64,000 nt of DNA from Tholera decimalis. Taxonomy: Eukaryota > Arthropoda > Insecta > Lepidoptera > Noctuidae. A program made the translations under genes and the position numbers. A model generated the notes under the pieces. The model was given only the letters and a program-made list of their open reading frames with translations. It made no database searches and was not told the DNA's origin. The DNA lies in assembly GCA_943138885.2 (NCBI GenBank), contig OW964572.2:1679001-1743000 (forward strand). Reading direction: 5' to 3'. This document shows, piece by piece, positions 1 to 9,639 of this stretch. Positions within the stretch are counted from its first letter, which is position 1. Each line of letters starts with the position of its first letter.

Positions 1-119
1 ACATGAAACTGAAACTTAAATATATATATTTTTTTATCAAACCTATACGTGTAGATACGTATCTATTTTGAGATATAGCACATTTTCTAAAACCGCAAAT
101 ATAACTTTGCTTTTCCTAC

Positions 120-425
120 AAACACTATGAAAAACAAAGTCATTTAGCGTAGTTATTACGGAACCCTTCATGGGCGAGTCTGACTCGCACTTGGCTATTT
201 TTCATGATAAATGTGATACCTTCTTTTAAGTTATTTAAAATAAGGTTCACACCTTGCTTGGTGTGATTTTGGACAGTTTTAAAATAAAATTGAATGACAA
301 GATTTTACCCAGGCTACACATCCCAGGATCGACCGCGGCAAGTGTTGCTTAACTTTTTATGGCGAACCATGAGGCAGTTATTTTTTTAGCCGTGAGCTCC
401 TCCTTAGGAAGATCGTGAATTATAA
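120..425. repeat. Remnants of two dispersed lepidopteran repeats
   Basis: At about 150-190 a stretch reads as the reverse complement of the start of the repeat at 50965-51240 (the GTGCGAGTCGGACTCG core beside a GGTTCCGTA box). At about 300-420 a second stretch shares the words 'aagtgttgcttaac' and 'gtgagctcct' with 29280-29370, 34750-34830, 48715-48792 and 53490-53585. No reading frame. Both assignments rest on comparison within the window. Confidence 0.5.
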
Positions 426-489
426 GTGGACATATATAATAATACATAGTCGTAGGTCTACGAAAAAAAAAATGGTTAGAATAATCTTT

Positions 490-615
490 CGCAGGTTCTT
501 ATGCTTTTATAAGTTTTTAAGCTAACATGGTCACTAACAGTATCATTAGAACTTAAAACGGGATAAACTCAAACAAAAAATACACATGGTAAATATCCCG
601 TTTTAAGTTCTTATG
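490..615. repeat. Foldback repeat, family A
   Basis: An 18-bp inverted pair (549-566 and 594-611) brackets a short spacer. The outer words 'gctaacatggtcacta' and 'tacacatggtaaatatc' recur at 45245-45415 and, in reverse, at 53675-53750, so this is one member of a dispersed family. No coding capacity. Confidence 0.6.
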
Positions 616-879
616 CTTCTTTTATTTCAGACTTTACGTCCATTTGGGTTAGTGTACAAACAAATATTAGAAGCTAATGTTAGTACTTACATCTACCAGA
701 AACATAAAATAAAATACTTAATAACTACGCCACATTGGCATGTAAGCGTACCCGCTGTCCCAGTAAAGGGCTGTGCCAGCTGTCTGCTATCTAATTTAGA
801 ATGCTGTTGAGGCTGACACATACACTGCGCATGATGGAAGCGCATCGTTTTTGCATGATAGTGTAAAAGTCGTCTATTC

Positions 880-1260
880 TACAACGTGTAATTTAAAGGG
901 TATATACATACCAAGTGCATGGCTTCTTTGGATGATAACAAACGTTATGGCAAGGGTTTTGTAATACGTGTGTAGAACTTATTACAAATTCCAATACACT
1001 GATACCAGAGACCGAATTTTTCAAATTAAGAAGAACGAAAACAATTATCGTGTTATTGGTAAGTGACGTGGAAAGTTATTGACCCTCGTAGTGCTGTGAC
1101 ACGTTTGTTATGATTGGTATTCAAGAAATATATGAAACCAATAATTTGGTATCAATTCTTTGAGTGTGTTATTTTGTGCTGAAACTATGCATAGAGACTC
1201 CATACCAGATGTTGTCTTCAGCCCTTTTGGATAGATATGGGGTTTCCGTTACGCGTTGTA
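880..1260 (+). mobile_element. MITE family B, copy 1 (full length)
   Basis: A 381-bp non-coding unit that starts TACAACGTGTAA and ends TTACGCGTTGTA, so its ends are inverted repeats of about 12 bp. The same sequence occurs at 11553-11965 (reverse), 25350-25662, 26257-26491 (reverse), 47325-47723 and 52361-52749. Small size, TIRs and copy number indicate a non-autonomous DNA transposon. The target duplication is not clear and no superfamily can be assigned from the ends. Confidence 0.8.
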
Positions 1261-1316
1261 TACCCAGAATGTCCGTCCATATATTTTCTACAGTAACAAA
1301 CATTATAACCATCAAA

Positions 1317-1457
1317 CTAACGAGATACCGCGGCCCGGAACGCAAGGGTAACTAAAGGAACAGGGTGAGTTTTTAGTCAGTAGAAGTCTGACACTCTCTT
1401 CCGCTTCACCCACAGCGGCAGAAGTCATTTGAAGATTTTCTCACCCAGAAAAAAAAG
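1317..1457 (+). mobile_element. R1-like LINE 3'-UTR fragment (copy 1)
   Basis: A non-coding stretch with the order GAGATACCGCGG, 'aggaacagggtg', 'ttagtcagtagaagtctgac', a GC hairpin and an A-rich tail. It matches the 3' end of the coding fragment at 19320-20086 and further copies at 3168, 4486, 26003, 44813, 46146, 61353 and 62925. Interpreted as a 5'-truncated LINE insertion. Confidence 0.7.
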
Positions 1458-1667
1458 AATGAAAATCTTTAGTGAGTCATATACGTCACATCATTGATAA
1501 CAATGATAAGTGTAGGATTCGATTCAATTTAGCGATAATGTCTTATCAGATAATGATAATGTTTTCCTGCGCCAAAGTGCGGTGTATTAACATACAATAT
1601 TTTCGGGATGTAAGAATGGAATATTTTGGTGATAGGTGGCTTAGTATGAATTAGCAATACCATTATG

Positions 1668-1754
1668 GTTTTCGAAAACTATCGCTTTGTCACTTTCACA
1701 CTCATCTATAAGTTTGATGCGTGTGAAAGGATCAAAGCGATAGTTGTCGAAAAC
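1668..1754. repeat. Short foldback hairpin next to the Tc1 element
   Basis: Arms 1668-1689 and 1733-1754 are near-perfect inverted repeats (core CTATCGCTTTG / CAAAGCGATAG), with a second inverted pair (CTTTCACAC / GTGTGAAAG) inside. It ends about 10 bp before the Tc1 TIR. Confidence 0.6.
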
Positions 1755-1764
1755 GACAAAAGTA

Positions 1765-3049
1765 CACACATCAAAAGTGTCTAGGGATCAAGCATTTTTA
1801 ACCCGGATTTCTTGAGATTGAGATGTGGCTTTGTAATAAATTTATGATTTTATAAATTTATATGGATCCTTTTTGGTGCATTTCATAATTTGAAACAGGA
1901 ACTGTTAATCAAATTCAAGTAAAAGATGAAAATCAACTGTCAATATTTTCCCTATAAAAACATACAACGCATTGAAGACATTATTAGTGCTACTGTTTCC
2001 CTACTACTGATTAAAACCAACGTTATTATGGAGCGGCGACGTCATTTAAGCAGGGAAGAAATGCTCAGAGCCGTGGGAATGATAGAAGCTGGTTCCCGGC
2101 AACGTACTGTGGCTTTAGCTCTGAATACAAGTCAGAGTGTTATCAGTCGACTTTGGACACGTTACCGAAGCACTGGTACCGTGGCTGAGCGCCATGGAGG
2201 ACGGTATCGCTGCACCACACGGAGACAAGACCGATACATTCAAATCTTAACTCGAAGAGCTCCAACAATAACCGCCATGATGTTAGTCGTGAGGCTTCAT
2301 CACTCTTCAGGGAACTTAATTAGCGACCAAACAGTCAGAAATAGCTAGCATGAAGTGAACCTTCATTCCCGAAGACCGCTACGGGTACCACCTATAGCAA
2401 TGCACAATCGTAGGATTCGATATCAATGGGCTCTTGAACACAGAAATTGGGCAGAAGAACAATGGCGTTTCGTGTGCTTTTCTGATGAGTCTTGTTTTGG
2501 TAAGAGTTGTAAGACAGACTCTCGCCGCAGCTAACATCAATGTCCTGCTCTGGCCTGCTCAGTCGCCAGACTTGAACCCGATTGAGCATGCATGGGATAT
2601 GCTACAGAGAAGAGCTCTGCCGAATATGGAGGGTATCCAGTCGCAAGAAGACCTTTTTTTTGTTGTTGCAACGAACATGGGCGGCCATTCCACAGCGTGA
2701 TTTGGATGAACTCATTTTGAGTATGCCAAACCGATGTTCTTGTATTGTTAGTGTTCGGGGTAGAAACACGGATTATTAATTGTTTAAGTTACCCAATAAA
2801 ATTTTAAAGAAAACTGTTATTTCAGTCTTTTTTTCGAACTTTAATGTTAGTGGTTCAAAAGTCAAAAATCCCTTTATTAGGAAAATGGCAAATTTCTTTA
2901 TTAATGCAAAGGTGACTTGGTTTATCGTTACTGTGACAAACGAAAACACTTTATTTGATGATTCCTTAAAGAAAATTTTAATTAATATCAATCAGGAGAA
3001 AAGTTATTGCAAAAATATATGTTGATCCCTAGACACTTTTGATGTGTGT
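1765..3049 (+). mobile_element. Tc1-like DNA transposon, defective
   Basis: The 27-bp ends (1765-1791 and 3023-3049) are perfect inverted repeats beginning CACACATCAAAAGTG. Each end abuts a TA dinucleotide (1763-1764, 3050-3051), the target duplication of the Tc1/mariner superfamily. Total length is about 1285 bp. The interior holds a broken transposase (2028-2779) and an AT-rich 3' part. Perfect TIRs beside a broken gene suggest it was mobilised in trans, or that the gene decayed faster than the ends. Confidence 0.88.
2028..2779 (+). pseudogene. Tc1-family transposase, broken
   Basis: A Tc1 transposase cuts and pastes its element, using an N-terminal paired-type helix-turn-helix to bind the TIRs and a DDE domain for strand transfer. 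The frame from ATG 2028 shows the DNA-binding part, including a SREEMLRAVGMIEAG helix region and SQSVISRLWTRY. A TAG at 2346-2348 interrupts it. Reading on in the same frame gives RRIRYQWALEHRNW and FSDES, which holds the first catalytic Asp. A jump near 2500 leads in another frame to SPDLNPIEHAWD. The segment with the second catalytic Asp is missing, and there is a further frame change at the T-run near 2655. The family is usually about 340 residues; this copy cannot make active enzyme. Confidence 0.85.
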
Positions 3050-3167
3050 ATTTCAAACTTATACTTAGCCCACTGTAAAGAGAATTCTAGGTTGAGTGAC
3101 CGATATTATTGATCAATGTAGTACTTTTATAAGAACATCAATTTGTTCGTTATAAAATTTTTCTTTT

Positions 3168-3300
3168 CGGGGGAAAATAATCAAATAACTCCTCACGCTA
3201 TGGGTGCAGTTTCTGACTAATATCCCACTCTGTACCTGTACCTGTGTACGTTTCGAGGCCACGATATCTCATTAGAACATTGTCGCAACTTTGTCAGGTT
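3168..3300 (-). mobile_element. R1-like LINE 3'-UTR fragment (copy 2)
   Basis: The reverse complement runs through the same landmarks as 1317-1457 (ATGAGATATCG, a box related to 'acagagtg', a degraded hairpin, then 'tgattattttcc'). It is more diverged, so probably older. No coding sequence. Confidence 0.55.
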
Positions 3301-4480
3301 AATTAAATTAATTTAGTGTGTACTTTAGTTATTTTTAGCACAAACATTTAATACGGAACAAACAGTGCGTTTAAATGCCGCTCCAAATCACGTGGCGGTA
3401 TATTTAATACCCATAAGTGATGTAATCCGTTGGCTTAGATAGTTAAGTGTACTCTTTACTATAGGTACAACCCAATTAATTAAAATAAGTGCTGATAAAA
3501 TAATAGAGTGCAACAATGAGTGGTGCTATTGCTAAAATCGATAATTTGGGTGGATTCGAGAGTGGAGAAAAGATAATCCGTGGTGTACTATTTACTTTAT
3601 AAGTTACGTCATAACAATGAATCGCAACAAAATTTAGGAGCAGGGCTAATTGCTTCTGATGTTTGTTGCGTTTTATCTTTGTGATATATTTTTGAAAATC
3701 TTACTAAGATACTTACTAACTTGAAACTCAAATCGTATCACAATCACGATCCATTCAGTTACCAATTTTAAAACAATTACCTACTAGTTTGAATACTGAT
3801 ATTGATATAAAAAGCGGCAAAAGAAAAGACTTTATTTTTCCCATTGCTAAACGACGAATAAAATACCATTCAGAACAAACCACATTCCAGTCAAATTTCA
3901 AAAAAAGATCCAGCCATAATCATGGAAAATTACAATAGCAATTTCTATATCTTTGCTTAACAAGCAAATAACCAGTTTTAGACAATTTAACAGTCTATTA
4001 CTAAAACCAAAAGCCATGCTATAAATCAACCTGCCTAATATCCATTAGTTTCCAATGGAAACCCAACTGTTAAAGTATAAATAGATGCTCCTGATTGGCT
4101 AACTGCGGTTCAATCAATTGGACAATGATTTCCTTCACACAGAGAATCACTAACAGATCCCTCGTTTACATTGAATGGCATTTGTACACCCTGATTGAAG
4201 GTAGGATCTTTGTCTAAACAGTATTGGGTAAAGACTAATTAATTAATAGAATCTATCTAATTAAAACTTGTGTTCACATCTAAATAGTAATAGTGTGTAA
4301 TAGGGCTTTGGCACAGCCGTGAGGCACGTACTGTCTTTTTAATTTTGCTGTTTCTTTCATTTATTTTGTGTTTTTTTGTTTCGTACTGTTCATTTATTAG
4401 TATTTTTCAATATATGCGCCTGATGTACTGGTGTCAAATATATAATTATTTATTTCTTTCTAAATACGATTTTGTCTAAC
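3301..4480. other. AT-rich stretch with nothing recognised
   Basis: About 1.2 kb with no long open frame, no TIRs and no similarity that I could see to other parts of the window. Confidence 0.5.
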
Positions 4481-4485
4481 GTCCC

Positions 4486-4660
4486 GATTCGACGGCGCAT
4501 CGTGTTAAAGTGTAGTCAGCAGCAATGGGGCCTGAAAGGGCTAATGCCTGCCCGGGTTGAGAGAATATTCTTACGAAATACCGCGGTCTAGGAATATAAA
4601 AGTAACTGAAGGAACAGAGTACGTTTCGTAGCTAGAAGAAGTCTGACACACCCAAAGCAT
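4486..4660 (+). mobile_element. R1-like LINE 3'-UTR fragment (copy 3)
   Basis: It matches the 3' part of 19320-20086, beginning further upstream than copies 1 and 2 ('cgacggcgcatcgtgtt', 'taatgcctgcccggg', 'aaataccgcgg', 'agaagtctgacac'). It abuts an oppositely oriented LINE coding scrap at 4667. Confidence 0.6.
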
Positions 4661-4666
4661 GAGGAG

Positions 4667-4985
4667 GCAAGCGCCCTGAGAGCATTATTGTTGCGTGTGA
4701 ACACGCAAGGCATTTGCGGCACGTTTGGTACAGTTGATCCATAAGGCGCTCGAGTACAGGGATGTACAGTATGCTTTAAAAAGTGTAATTTTCACCATGT
4801 ATGTACATCGAGCAAACCTACGGGCCAACATATTCACCCGCACCGCCAATACCCTGCGCTACCGTTCTACATCACCATCATCCCTAAGGTCATGAGCAAC
4901 GATATGTCCAAGGTATTTGAATTGATGTACCCTACGTATCGGGACATTGTTTATTCTTACCGGTGGTAAATATTCTGAACATTTC
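4667..4985 (-). pseudogene. LINE reverse transcriptase C-terminal fragment (RTE-like)
   Basis: The minus strand reads VHQFKYLGHIVAHDLRDDGD, a stop, then VNMLARRFARCTYMVK, FKAYCTSLYSSALW and KRAANALRVHTQQ. The FKYLGHIV block and the FKAYC..SLY..LW block are typical of the region just after the RT palm in insect LINEs. The clade call (RTE-like) is from memory of the family pattern and is tentative. Only about 100 codons remain, with at least one stop, so this is a dead fragment. Confidence 0.65.
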
Positions 4986-5166
4986 TGTCTTAAAGACCAT
5001 GAGTAAAATGTTAATATGAGCAAAGTTTATGTTACATTTCAGTTAATATTTCAAAGGTTGGGAAAAACTGATAAGAAAAATAAACCTTTCTGTGTGTGTA
5101 AGAGCACGTGAATCATGGTGGTTGTCATTAGATGAACCTTCACATTCAAGAAGTCAGCAGAAAAAG

Positions 5167-5187
5167 AATAATAATAATAATAATAAA
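5167..5187 (+). repeat. (TAA)n microsatellite, Dong-type target
   Basis: About seven TAA units directly precede the truncated R4/Dong copy. More TAA units stand between the two copies (5438-5449) and after the second (9384-9391). Confidence 0.85.
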
Positions 5188-5440
5188 GAGCCTCGACCAA
5201 CACCTTAGGAGGCTCTCGTTAGGCGGCTGGATCAAGGGCTTGCTTCAGAAAGCGGTACTCCTGGACACGGCGCGTATCGTTAGGAGGTTCCTCTCTCTAG
5301 AGCCCTGACCACCGGTAGCTTGGACCCTGTTCCCGATACCGGTGGGCTACTATTTTTTATATTTTTAAATGTTTTTTGTGTTTTATAGAAATATTTAAAA
5401 ATGTAATTTGTATGTATATAATTAGAAATAAAGAGATAAT
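5186..5440 (+). mobile_element. R4/Dong-type retrotransposon, 5'-truncated copy
   Basis: About 255 bp matching the last codons and 3' UTR of the full-length element at 5451-9380 (compare 9126-9380). From 5218 to 5440 I found one difference (A for G in the GGCGGCTGG context), so the two are very close in age. It begins and ends in TAA repeats. The short length indicates aborted reverse transcription from the 3' end. Confidence 0.85.
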
Positions 5441-5450
5441 AATAATAAAG

Positions 5451-8400
5451 TGGTCTGTGGTCCGGCTGTCAACAAGCACGTCAAAAATTTTTTCATCCTG
5501 ATTTTATCAATAATTTTGATATAAAATAGTGATATAAAATGTTCGATCAATCGAAAATAGTTAAAAAAAAAACTCTTATCCATGAGTCCCACCTACACTA
5601 CATCTACTATCCATAAAAATAGACCAATGTAAATGAAAACTTCGTGAATTGAAATCTATGTTGACCAGAAGCCGGACACGATTGCTCCAAACTACACGCC
5701 CAAGATCTTCGGATTCGTCGCTCAGCTCCGCCTCGCAGCCGCCAGGACCTGCTCCAGCCGTGAGTGAAGAGACTCCGGCCGCTGCAGTTGCGTCGAGCTC
5801 GAGCGACGAATACTTCTCGCCGCCGACGACACCACCACCTGCGCGTCGACGGGGAAGAGGCCAACCTCCGGCCTGCTTGGAACCTCGAGGCCCACCGGCC
5901 TCTGATAGGGTTCCCGCTGCCGGTGGAAGTGTGCAGCGCATGCGATGGACTCAATCCATTAATGAGAACGTCATGCGCTCATACTATGGGGCTACAGAAG
6001 GGGGAACTAACCTGACTGCGTACCGTGGTCGGATGCTCTCTCTGTTTCAGGTACTTGAGCCAGCTGTCAACGTTTCGGCCCAGCGACTATCGGATCAAGT
6101 ACGTGTCATCCAACGTAACCGTATGTTGGATGAAGCCGTACTTGATCGCCTCCGTTCGGACATGAGTAGCTATGTCACTTCACATCCGATGCCGACTGTG
6201 GTGGCACCACCACAACCCAACGTTCAAGTTGAGGAGAGTAGTGACAGAGTTACAAACGTAAGTACCCAGTATAATGAGCAATTGAGGAGTGCTTTGGAGT
6301 GTGCTATTCGGGAATATCGCAACATGCCGCCTGAAATAAGACCACGCTTACCTCGTTTGCCCATGCATAATAGAAATAGGGCACTGGTGGCTGCTCTGGA
6401 TTCGCAGTTGTCAGACTATTTTGATAACTGCGAAGACCTCGCCGATACCCACTCTGTCTTATACTGCGCAGCTGTCGCGGCATGTCGTGTAGCTAATGTT
6501 AAAATTTCTAATGACATAGCTACACGACCTAAACCCGCTGTGCCAGCTTGGCAGTGTAGGATAGAGCGCCGCATTGGTGAGGCCAGGGCACTCATTGGAA
6601 AACTTGTTTGCTTTAGGAAGGGCAACACTCGCCCGAGAGTGATGCGCTTTGTGAGACGGGCGTTTTTGGGAACCAACATTCACCCACAAAATTATATGTC
6701 CTGTGTCACAGAGCGCATCGACTTCCTAAAGCAGAAGGTATATGCATGGGCAAACCGTATCCGGAGGTACAGACGGCGAGTGGAGCGATTCATCCAGAAT
6801 CGCACATTCCGAAGTAACGAAAGGTGGGTATATAGGGCTTGGGAGCGACCGGTCCAAGGTGCGACTGACATGTGCCTGCCCGATGATGACGCCTTCTGTA
6901 CGTTCTGGCGCAACATCTGGTCGGTACCTGTCAGTCACACCGAAGGTGATTGGACCCGGGAGGTCGAGCAAGCGTGCGATCCAATACAAGAAATGGGGGC
7001 AATCATTATCAGCCCCCAAGATATAGCCCATGCAGTCCGTCCGCTGCCTAATTGGAAGTCTCCAGGACCGGATGGACTGCATAACTTCTGGATCAAGTGG
7101 CTAACAAGATCGCACGCTCGCTTGGCGTCTCAGTTCCAATCTGCCCTAGAATCTGGCTCACTACCCGAGTTCTTTACCACTGGAGTTACCCACCTGCTCC
7201 ACAAATCTGGTAGCACCGCGGAACCCAAAAATTATAGACCAATCACGTGTCTGCCAACGGTCTATAAGGTTCTGACATCCATTTTGAGGGTTAAAATTAA
7301 CAAACACATTGACGACAATCACATCATGTCTACCTCTCAAAATGGATGTAAGAATGGGTCCCGCGGTACTAAGGAGCTACTCCTCATTGACATGGCCATT
7401 AGCCAACAGGTTCGACGTTCCAAAAAAGATCTGTCGACATGTTGGATAGACTACAAGAAGGCCTATGACTCAGTGCCTCATACATGGCTCATGAGGGTGC
7501 TAGAATTGTATAAAATTAATGCAACTTTACGCACCTTTCTGATATCATGTATGGGACAATGGAGGACAGTTCTTCGCTATCCAGGATGTCGATATATCCC
7601 AAGGTACAGCGAACCGGTAAGGATCGAGCGTGGTATATTCCAGGGCGATAGTTTGAGTCCGCTTTGGTTTTGCTTAGCCTTGAATCCTCTAAGCACACTG
7701 CTGGAGAATTCAAGACTAGGCTATAGGTTGAAAAGAGGTGGTCAGGTTATTTCTCACCTCCTTTACATGGATGATTTAAAACTTTTTGGCGCCACTAGTC
7801 TACAACTGAGAGAACTACTGAAGGTAACTGAAACTTTCAGTAGTGCCTTCAGGATGGAGTTTGGTGTCGACAAATGTGCGGTTATGCATGTAAAGCGAGG
7901 GGAGATTGTGGAATCCGTGGGATCTCAACTCACGAATTCCATAAACCTGAGGTCCCTTTCTCCAACCGAAACTTACAAGTATTTGGGTATGTCGGAGGCG
8001 TTAGGTATCAATGTAACTGACATGAAGCAATCGTTGACAGAGCGCTTCTTTGGCCGCCTAAAAAAGGTACTAAATAGCCTTCTTTCGGGCGGAAACAAGG
8101 CGCGTGCTTTCAATGGTTGGGTCATGCCAGTATTGATATACTCTTTCGGCGTACTTAAATGGACACAAACGGAACTTGACGCCCTGGATAGGAGAGTCCG
8201 TACACTACTGACTGCATATCGAATGCATCACCCACGTTCATCGGTAATGAGACTGTATATCCCACGGAAATGTGGAGGTCGAGGCTTTTTGAATGCCAAA
8301 ACTCTTCACAACCGCGAGGTATGCAGTCTCAGGGAATATTTTCTTGCTTCTGAAGTGGGTATGCATCGAAATGTAGTAGCGGTGGACAAGGGACTCACCC

Positions 8401-9380
8401 CGCTCTCCTTGGCTAATGAGAACTGGCGCAAACCTGCAGTGCTAGACACTAACGATCGAAGGAGGATATGGCAGAGTAAGGAGCTACACGGACGATTTTT
8501 CCGGGCCCTTCATGGACCCGATGTAGACCAGTTAGCGTCCGTAGCTTGGTTGCGCTTCGGTGACCTCTTTGGGGAAACCGAAGGTTTTGTTTGTGCAATT
8601 ATGGACGAAGTTATCATGACGAACAACTACCGGAAATTTATTGTGAAGGATGGCACGGTTGACATGTGTCGGGCATGTCACCGTCCGGGTGAATCAATCC
8701 GTCACATTGTCTCTGGTTGTTCTCGTCTTGCTAATGGAGAATACTTGCATAGGCACAACCTTGCAGCCAAGATTATTCATCAGCAACTTGCTCTGAAATA
8801 TTCTCTTGTGGAATCGGAAGTGCCGTACTATAGGTATGTGCCCGACCCAGTTCTCGATAATGGCCATATCACATTATACTGGGATCGGTCCATCATCACT
8901 GACAGGACTATTGTAGCCAATAAGCCTGATATAGTGGTGGTGGACCGAAACGAGAGGCGTGCCATGATTGTCGACATAACCATCCCGCATGACGAGAACC
9001 TCGTGAAAGCCGAGAAAGATAAGCAAATCAAATATCTTGACTTGGCGCATGAGATTGTCGACATGTGGGATGTGAACTCGGCAGTCGTTGTACCGATAGT
9101 CGTCTCAGCCAATGGCTTAATAGCCAAGAGCGTCGACCAACACCTCAGGAGGCTCTCGTTGGGCGGCTGGATCAAGGGCTTGCTTCAGAAAGCGGTACTC
9201 CTGGACACGGCGCGTATCGTTAGGAGGTTCCTCTCTCTAGAGCCCTGACCACCGGTAGCTTGGACCCTGTTCCCGATACCGGTGGGCTACTATTTTTTAT
9301 ATTTTTAAATGTTTTTTGTGTTTTATAGAAATATTTAAAAATGTAATTTGTATGTATATAATTAGAAATAAAGAGATAAT
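5451..9380 (+). mobile_element. R4/Dong-type non-LTR retrotransposon, full length
   Basis: About 3.93 kb with a 5' UTR of about 207 nt, one intact ORF (5658-9248) and a 3' UTR of about 130 nt ending 'ataaagagataat' with no poly(A). Both flanks are TAA repeats, matching the TAA target described for Bombyx Dong. RT plus C-terminal restriction-like endonuclease, rather than an N-terminal APE domain, places it in the R4/Dong group. The intact frame and a near-identical truncated sister next door suggest recent activity. Confidence 0.85.
5658..9248 (+). CDS. R4/Dong-type ORF: reverse transcriptase plus restriction-like endonuclease
   Basis: A single protein of 1196 residues that would nick the target and prime reverse transcription of its own RNA there. 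The open frame extends upstream to a TTG at 5649, but the first ATG is at 5658. The N-terminal 100 residues are rich in Ser, Pro and Ala. The RT region includes PLPNWKSPGPDG (near residue 455), YRPITCLPTVYKVL, WIDYKKAYDSVPHTWL with a catalytic Asp, IFQGDSLSPLWF and LLYMDDLKLFG (YMDD box). The C-terminal part has a CCHC knuckle (CRACHRPGESIRHIVSGC) and then KPDIVVVD...IVDITIPHD, the PD...D endonuclease core, with a Lys-rich stretch after it. No stops or frameshifts were seen. An N-terminal zinc finger, as in R2, was not seen. Clade placement rests on RLE plus YMDD plus TAA targeting. Confidence 0.88.
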   Translation: MLTRSRTRLLQTTRPRSSDSSLSSASQPPGPAPAVSEETPAAAVASSSSDEYFSPPTTPPPARRRGRGQPPACLEPRGPPASDRVPAAGGSVQRMRWTQSINENVMRSYYGATEGGTNLTAYRGRMLSLFQVLEPAVNVSAQRLSDQVRVIQRNRMLDEAVLDRLRSDMSSYVTSHPMPTVVAPPQPNVQVEESSDRVTNVSTQYNEQLRSALECAIREYRNMPPEIRPRLPRLPMHNRNRALVAALDSQLSDYFDNCEDLADTHSVLYCAAVAACRVANVKISNDIATRPKPAVPAWQCRIERRIGEARALIGKLVCFRKGNTRPRVMRFVRRAFLGTNIHPQNYMSCVTERIDFLKQKVYAWANRIRRYRRRVERFIQNRTFRSNERWVYRAWERPVQGATDMCLPDDDAFCTFWRNIWSVPVSHTEGDWTREVEQACDPIQEMGAIIISPQDIAHAVRPLPNWKSPGPDGLHNFWIKWLTRSHARLASQFQSALESGSLPEFFTTGVTHLLHKSGSTAEPKNYRPITCLPTVYKVLTSILRVKINKHIDDNHIMSTSQNGCKNGSRGTKELLLIDMAISQQVRRSKKDLSTCWIDYKKAYDSVPHTWLMRVLELYKINATLRTFLISCMGQWRTVLRYPGCRYIPRYSEPVRIERGIFQGDSLSPLWFCLALNPLSTLLENSRLGYRLKRGGQVISHLLYMDDLKLFGATSLQLRELLKVTETFSSAFRMEFGVDKCAVMHVKRGEIVESVGSQLTNSINLRSLSPTETYKYLGMSEALGINVTDMKQSLTERFFGRLKKVLNSLLSGGNKARAFNGWVMPVLIYSFGVLKWTQTELDALDRRVRTLLTAYRMHHPRSSVMRLYIPRKCGGRGFLNAKTLHNREVCSLREYFLASEVGMHRNVVAVDKGLTPLSLANENWRKPAVLDTNDRRRIWQSKELHGRFFRALHGPDVDQLASVAWLRFGDLFGETEGFVCAIMDEVIMTNNYRKFIVKDGTVDMCRACHRPGESIRHIVSGCSRLANGEYLHRHNLAAKIIHQQLALKYSLVESEVPYYRYVPDPVLDNGHITLYWDRSIITDRTIVANKPDIVVVDRNERRAMIVDITIPHDENLVKAEKDKQIKYLDLAHEIVDMWDVNSAVVVPIVVSANGLIAKSVDQHLRRLSLGGWIKGLLQKAVLLDTARIVRRFLSLEP

Positions 9381-9383
9381 ACC

Positions 9384-9634
9384 TAATAATAATATTCCAC
9401 AACTTTTTCACACAACGCCATCTAGTCCCAAACTAAGCAGAGCTTGTGATATGGATACTAGACAACTGATAAACATACATATATATTTCTAAATACATAC
9501 ATATTATAGATAAATTACACCCAGACAAAGAACAAATGACCGTGCTCATCACACAAACATTTGTCCTAGGTAGGAATCGAACCCACGACCTTGCGCATAG
9601 CAGTCAGGACCACTGACCACTGTACCAACGGGCC
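9384..9634 (-). mobile_element. tRNA-derived SINE family A, copy 1
   Basis: On the minus strand a tRNA-like head (GTTGGTACAGTGGTCAG A-box region; GTGGGTTCGATTCC B box) is followed by a body with 'acaaatgtttgtgtgatgag' and an (ATT)n tail. Other copies are at 39097-39363 and, in part, 15544-15690. The tail (TAA on the plus strand) abuts the 3' end of the full-length Dong-type element. Confidence 0.85.
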
Positions 9635-9639
9635 TGTCA

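Noticed and set aside
2776..3025. Overlapping frames on both strands
   Set aside because: AT-rich 3' part of the Tc1 element; no motif.
5576..5954. Two minus-strand frames of 115 and 121 codons
   Set aside because: Antisense to the Ser/Pro/Ala-rich N-terminus of the Dong-type ORF; GC-rich codons leave the opposite strand open by chance.
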